A DNA stretch of 64,000 nucleotides from NCBI GenBank assembly GCA_949130495.1, contig OX422217.1, positions 541,261,137-541,325,136 on the forward strand, read 5' to 3'. Every line of letters starts with the position of its first letter. The first letter of the stretch is position 1. The translations under genes were made by a program, and so were the position numbers. Source of the stretch: Sambucus nigra (Eukaryota > Streptophyta > Magnoliopsida > Dipsacales > Adoxaceae). The notes under the pieces were generated by a model, which searched no databases, had not been told where the DNA came from, and saw nothing but the letters and a program-made list of their open reading frames with translations. Below, piece after piece: positions 58,700 to 64,000 of this stretch.

Positions 58700-60620
58700 A
58701 TAATGGACCTCCATATATGCTTATACTTAGAGAAACAATGCTTAAAAAACAAAGGGACTAGTTTTGTCATCACATGTCAATCGTGAGACTTCCACTTTTA
58801 TAGATCATATATGTCATAGATCAAAATTCTCTAAAAATTTGATGAAAAATTAGAGGGAACTTTCAAATTGTGTTGTGTGTCTAAAAGCACCTTTCTTTCT
58901 TCGCTCATTAAAGTATATGCCCCAGTGAAAATTATATTCCCCATGCTACTGTATTTTTTCAACCATAATTTCGAATTATTTTTCAACACTTTAAGATCAT
59001 GCCATAACTTTTCTCCATCCTTTTAATGTCTTTTACTTAGTCATGTCCTCATAAGATGTTCGATTATGCTCTTCTCGGCATGCATGCTATCTAATATATG
59101 GCCACGGGGTTACCCTTCCAATATTCTCATTAGGGGTCTTTTTATGCTTGATATTCTTAAATTTAGGATTCTTATAGGCGCATTAGCTATACATCGTTAG
59201 CGTACGTTTAACCCCACCCAGGAAAAAATAGATTTTTTATCAAATCTAAACCTGTGATCGGTAGGCAAGAATATAAGATGATAAAGATATATAATTTTTC
59301 CACTATCCATGAGATGTTGAGATCCAGTTTCCTCTCCATAAAGGGAGCACCCAAAGTAACCATAAACATTACAGTCCGACAAAGTTCCATAAGCTGGAAA
59401 ATTATGAATTGCCCAGATTAACAGGGCTTTCAACATGCAATCTTCCTATTTTCTAGAGTTAAATACTTCCACGCATGTCACCCATAACTCATTAAATTAT
59501 TCTACCAACTATGACAAGTAGACATCAATATCGTCACCTGGTGACTTTGGTACAAGTCTCAACAAAGGAAACATAAAAAATTCTGGTCTTATGCACAACG
59601 AATAAGAAAGATTTAGGGTTCTAAGATTAGGGGACATAGACTTTGATTGGTAATTATATTACCAAAGGGATTGAACCCATTTGTGGATATTTCCAAATGA
59701 ATATTATGTTGTTCATTGGCAAGATCTGGGGTGATAAAATTTATGCCTTTCCAAATTTTTGAGTCAATAGGATGATATATGAGATTATCCATATTTCTGG
59801 TCTACTGTGCCAAGTCATTTCCCCACTCTATCCGTAGTATTATGAACAGTATCTTCAACCTAGGTCCGAAGAGAATATTTCAATACCTTTTTAGGCACTT
59901 TGGAAAGTGCACCTATCTTACCATTCAAACCATGCTCTTGTATATATCTAGGTTCCCCTCATACCAGGGAATAACCACGATTTCTGTAGTCCTCCAGGTA
60001 TAGTATACAATCATATTCTCAAGAATGAATTGATTTATACTTCATTCATAAACCTTTCAAATTGTACTTCATACTCAGACAGTTATTTGGAAGCGTCCTC
60101 TGTTAGAGAAACAAGCCCTTCAAGCAATTCAGAACTCTACTCATGATATTTCCACATAGACTAAAAAGTCTCTTCAAACTATGCAAACCATCCATTGCAT
60201 GGAAAGTTGTATGATCATTGCCATAGTTAGGGTACAATGGTTAGGTATATTTGACTTTCAAACTTTGGTAGTTATAGTCAAGGTTTATCCCAAAACCATT
60301 ATGAGCACTAGAACCCCACCACACATTATTTTTCTTATAAGAATCCTTATTGTCTTTCTCCACATGAACTCCATAATAATCATCTATTAGATTATCTAAC
60401 ATATCATTCCCAATCGTATCCTCCTGCCCTTAAATCGTTGTCTTACTTGACGGTTCTACCTGTGGTTATTTGTGGACCAAGGGACAATGTTTTATATCCC
60501 ATTTAAGAAAATGTAATTCGATTATTTTCCACTCACATTTTACCATTTCTACAACGTTCGCAAGGACATAAGAACTCTTCATCATTGAGCCACCTTTTGC
60601 GACCCCATAGAAGCTTGTAA
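58700..60620 (-). pseudogene. TNP2-like CACTA transposase
   Basis: The transposase cuts and pastes the element. At the N-terminus, about 60560-60600 reads EEFLCPCERCRNGK, the Transpos_assoc zinc-binding module. In the TNP2 domain, about 59640-59700 has FNPFGN-like sequence, and about 59500-59560 'SPGDDIDVYL' and 'ELW'. Frame 59197-59436 has MLKALLIWAIHNFPAYGTLS and FLPTDHRFRFDKKS, very close to family 'ALLWTINDFPAYG' and 'FLPxxHRFR'. MHAEKSIIEHL (about 59070-59100; family 'MHIEKNVCDN') and KVPSNFSSNF follow. Many stops and frameshifts break the gene. Confidence 0.85.
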
Positions 60621-60640
60621 GAGTCATTACCTACCATGTG

Positions 60641-60771
60641 TAGATAAATGGAGTAGTTAAATTAGACACAAGTGGTTTGTTATGAATATTGCATTTATAA
60701 ACCCTTATATTTATGAATTTTAACATCCCCACATTTGTAATTTCTTACAACTATGCTCTTATAATGGATAA

Positions 60772-60869
<98 letters not shown>

Positions 60870-62128
60870 GTGAGGTTTATTTTAGATTTTATAGGTATTA
60901 AGAATACTAAGCGTGACGTTTGATAGCATTTCAAGAAATTCGCATTAAAAGATAAAACTTAAAGGGCATTTTTTAATTTCAAGCATAAGAATTGGGACAT
61001 TGGGAAACCATGGTCACCTAACTCTTCGAGTTGGCTTCGTATAGCCTCTAACCCTGCATCCATCTAAGTCCAAATAAACGAGTTAGGTCCATTCCTATGA
61101 GACGTTGCAAAAACAAATCAAGTCTGATATCCTCCCAGACTCTAAATGGAAATTGGGGGATTAATAGGGTCCTACAGATTTCCCACATTTTCTATTTTTC
61201 TTTGCTTTATTTTTTCCCTTTACAATATATACAAATATTTTTATTTTAGTATGGATCTTTTACTTTTTATTGGAGAATCAAAATATTTTCCTCTCTTCTC
61301 TCTCCTAGGATCTAATTACCACTTCTTTATTTTCTCTCTTCATTTACTTCATTGTAAGTGTTTAAAGCTTTGGTTGATTGTACTTTCTTGTATTGATCAC
61401 CTTCTTGTTAATTTATATAGTTTTTGTGTTTGAATCCTTTTATTTATTGGCTCGTTCTCTTTTAGTTACTCCTACTTTGAATTTTGATTTCTTCATTACC
61501 ATGAGTAGTTAGTCTTGTTGGTTTGGAAGCATAAACCCACCTTGGATGGTTATACTTCATTGTTATATTGTTAGTTTGAATCAAATCTCTTGGTTTATAT
61601 ATTGATATTTGAGTATCTTAGTGTATTAACTTCTCTTATCATGTACGGGTTGTATTTTAGGTTTTAGTACAACATCAACACACCTGACCCATTGCTTATT
61701 GAAATCTTCATTTCGTATTATTAGGTTAACTCCTTTCATGCTTAATTGTTGGTAGTAATAAATTATTCCCATTTGATTTTTATTTGATCTTATGAACCAT
61801 ATATTTTATGTTAATATTACTTGAGGAAATGCTCCTAGACCTGTTTCAATATTAGGTTACCAATCGGTTAGTTAAAACTCACTTAACTCCTCTTTTCCTA
61901 ATTTGTTCTTCATAGTTTCACTTCTAGTTAGTTCGTAAACTCACTCTCTTACACATAAATCATATTTTCTAACTTTTTACTCATCTTTTTAACACTTTTC
62001 TAAAAAAATAATAACTTTACTTTATTTTGAATTCTTGTGGAATTTGACTTTAGTCTAACCATGTGTTTACTACTCTCGTGATTAGCTAACGCTTAAGCTA
62101 TATAATATTTTAAGTGTGCTGTATTTTT
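60641..62128 (+). repeat. Probable 5' LTR and flank of an Athila-like element
   Basis: No gene. This stretch lies before the TGCGCC primer site, so its right part should be the LTR of the Athila-like element. The LTR start is not identified, and the left part may be CACTA tail or unique DNA. The small open frames (60713-60901, 61146-61433) show no family motif. Confidence 0.4.
60773..60866. repeat. Compound (CT)n(TA)n microsatellite
   Basis: About 16 CT units run directly into about 30 AT/TA units. Confidence 0.95.
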
Positions 62129-62146
62129 TGCGCCATTTTCTGGGGA
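62129..62146 (+). other. Primer binding site, tRNA-Asp-like
   Basis: TTGCGCCATTTTCTGGGG resembles TGGCGCCGTTGCCGGGG, the Athila primer site, with several changes. Called mainly because Athila gag follows. Confidence 0.5.
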
Positions 62147-62319
62147 TTCTTCTAGTAACGTTGATATTATTTTATTTCTTTGTTGACTAAAACACTTGTA
62201 TTTAATTCTTTAAACTAGTGTTGTTTTGAAGGTTTAGGTACCTTTCTCTAGTAGCACCAGAGTTTTTTAAGAAACAACTCGAACCTTATGTTTTGCGGTT
62301 ACTTGTTTGATATGGAACT

Positions 62320-63300
62320 TGCCTCCCAATCTAGATCGAATAATCCTCTCAATAGTTCAAGCACACATGTTAGCACATAAGTGATTTGAGGAGGTATGGA
62401 ACACCTTTTTTTTAATCAAAATTCTAGCTCATATAACTTAATATTTTCTTCTTCTCAATAAGTATAAAGATAAATATTGGCTCGTAACTCTCCCATCCAA
62501 TTCTAATGGGTCTTGGCAAGAACTACATGATGTCTTTCTAAAAAAAAAATCTCAACTCGTAAAACCAACGCCATCATAAAAAAATCAAAACATTTTCACA
62601 AATTGAGCATGAAATGTTGGACAAATGTTAGGAACGTTACAAATCATTGAAGAGATCTTCCCCCATTATAAGTTTGACCATATGAGGTTGATTTCTATAT
62701 TCTAAGGGGGTAAATTCGTTGACCAAGAAATTGGTTGAGACCATGAGACAAGGTAGTTTACTTACCTTAAGTGGAAAATAAGTGAAATCTCACTTTGAGT
62801 TCATTTCCACCACCTCATGAGGGTGGAACAAACAATCATGAGCGGAATATCAAAGGAAGCACCACCTCCAAAAGGAATAATAAAGGCTTGTTTTAAATAA
62901 AGGTGGAAAATGATGATATGCGTAATAATTATGACCAACTTTGTCATATAGTCGATGTTTTGTAACTCTCTCAACAATCCCAATGCATGGAATTCGCCCA
63001 AAAGGTTTGTGTTAGGGAGAAAGTTGTTTGTACTATCTGTGATTCGATTAGCCACCCAACCAATAAGTGCCACACACTACTTGGTATTAAAGGTCAACTG
63101 CTCAATCAAGTTAATAATATAGGGGCTTACAAAAATCAATATCATAATATCACTTATGATCCTAACAATCCCCCTTACAATCCTAATTGGAGGAGGAGCC
63201 ACCCTCTCCTTATTTGGAAGAATGACCCAAATAAAAAATAAGGTTATCAAGGGTTGACTAATCCTCCGCCTCCACAACACCAACCTCAATCACAACCCTA
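62320..63300 (+). pseudogene. Athila-type gag remnant
   Basis: Frame 62987-63241 reads VCTICDSISHPTNKCHTLLG, QVNNIGAYKNQYHN, and NPPYNPNWRRSHPLLIW. Athila Gag C-termini have 'CxxCGxxxHxxxxCP', 'EQVNAVG' and 'YNPGWRNHPNLSW' in this order. Upstream, about 62620-62710 reads ERYKSLKRSSPHYKFDH, matching the Athila 'ERFKxLLRxCPHHG' block. Stops and frameshifts divide the gene. It formed the particle shell. Confidence 0.75.
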
Positions 63301-64000
63301 ATATTAATTGTCACCCCAATATCAATTGCATTATCCTTAAGTGTGGTTGACAACACCTTTGATAAATAGTTATTTATCAAAGGTTAATCAAAAGCTTTCT
63401 CTGAACATCAAAAGATTTTTCTGTTCCATGGATCAAATCTGATATTTTAGTTTCCATATCTTTTACTAAGAATAAATGTCTAAAACGGATGATAATCGCA
63501 ACGTTTCTCTTAAGGAACTGTATAATTTTTATCGATAAATCTGCACAACTGTGTCAAATTGTTGAAAATATTCTATGTTGATTTTGAGACGGCGACTCTT
63601 TGAATTTCCATTTCTCTCTAGAACTGAAAAATATGAAAACAAATTTTTATCTCCCAATCCAAAGAAACCTCCTTAAATTGAAGGGCTGAGCACAAATAAA
63701 AGATGAAAATCTCTTCAAAATTCGTTATTCAGCAACATCAATATGTATATTTGTCATCAGATCTAGAATATTTAAATTTGATCTGTCTCAAACTTATCAA
63801 ATAGATTCAGTTCAAAAAGAACCATAAATTCAAACTGAATGTGAAAATCGGATAGTAAAACCCATCTAGATGTAACTCATCTGAAACCCAAGTATTACCA
63901 TGGACCTCTCCGGCCTGTTACCCGTCCTTGCTGGACGATATTCTTATCCTGACCACTCAGGGTGGTTGGCGACTACTGTGAGCGTGGAAAATAATTGGTC
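63301..64000. other. Unassigned right edge
   Basis: No coding motif is visible on either strand. A 30-bp palindrome at 63355-63384 marks where the Athila-like sequence stops being recognisable. The last 120 bases are more GC-rich, but I cannot assign them. Confidence 0.4.
63355..63384. repeat. 30-bp perfect palindrome
   Basis: ACCTTTGATAAATA, then GT, then its exact reverse complement. It could form a hairpin or cruciform, or be the joined ends of a small inverted-repeat element. Confidence 0.85.

Larger units (their letters stand above)
56309..60640 (-). mobile_element. CACTA (En/Spm-like) DNA transposon, one terminus visible
   Basis: The left terminus starts CACTACACTAAAA, the CACTA signature, and is followed by subterminal repeats (56330-56660). 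Two minus-strand gene remnants follow: one unassigned (56839-58400) and a TNP2-type transposase (58700-60620). No matching GTAGTG terminus was found to the right, so that end is lost or too degraded. The outer boundary of 60640 marks only the transposase start. Confidence 0.75.
62129..63300 (+). mobile_element. Athila-like Ty3/gypsy retrotransposon, 5' part
   Basis: A primer-site-like motif is followed by a gag remnant whose C-terminal motif is diagnostic for Athila. No protease or polymerase is seen before the sequence character changes after about 63300, so the element is truncated or interrupted there. Confidence 0.65.

Noticed and set aside
63881..64000. GC-richer end of the window as a host exon
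   Set aside because: Too short, with no open frame or splice context that can be tested inside the window.
1..64000. tRNA or rRNA genes
   Set aside because: The tRNA-like matches are only retrotransposon primer sites (12-18 bases). No cloverleaf or rRNA core sequence was noticed.

Overview
This window is gene-poor plant DNA, almost certainly from a flowering plant, built almost entirely of transposable elements inserted into one another. Tat, Tekay-type chromovirus and Athila-type Ty3/gypsy elements, SIRE-type and other Ty1/copia elements, and a CACTA transposon with a TNP2-class transposase are all recognisable. I found no host protein gene, tRNA or rRNA. The species cannot be read from the sequence. 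Lineage names come from motifs and layout, not database searches.

The core is a nest that can be unpacked by LTR pairs and target-site duplications (TSDs). The outer host is a decayed minus-strand Tekay-like element ('Tek-A'). Its internal domain is at about 2153-5060. Its 5' LTR lies in two blocks, 17124-19090 and 48612-49707. Two elements landed in Tek-A. A 12-kb minus-strand Tat-lineage element sits at 5066-17122 (TSD ATGAC on both sides, exactly at the Tek-A LTR/primer-site boundary). A minus-strand SIRE-like copia sits at 19091-48611, inside the Tek-A LTR. The copia reverse-transcriptase gene is in turn split by a non-coding element with 3.2-3.3-kb LTRs ('Lard-C', 23061-42694, TSD gatac/aatac). 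Lard-C is split near its primer site by a plus-strand chromodomain Tekay element ('Tek-D', 28273-39334, perfect TSD TCCTC), the youngest and best preserved.

Left of the nest, 1-2120 is a plus-strand Ty3/gypsy fragment (LTR tail, primer site, gag, protease). It is joined to Tek-A through a 32-bp filler patched from two nearby sequences. On the right, Tek-A abuts the 5' LTR of a decayed plus-strand copia ('Cop-B', 49708 to about 55.4 kb). After that come a minus-strand CACTA transposon (56309 to about 60.6 kb) and the 5' part of an Athila-like element (primer site near 62130, gag to 63.3 kb). The last 700 bases are unassigned.

The most interesting unit is in the Tat element. Between its polyprotein gene (minus strand, ending at 10226) and its 3' LTR lies an opposite-strand, intron-containing gene (6691-9036, plus) with a region resembling the 'putative gypsy type transposon' family and a helical charged tail. 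A 13-copy, roughly 62-bp minisatellite with higher-order structure sits between the two convergent units. Every coding region in the window is broken by stops or frameshifts, so nothing here looks autonomous today.
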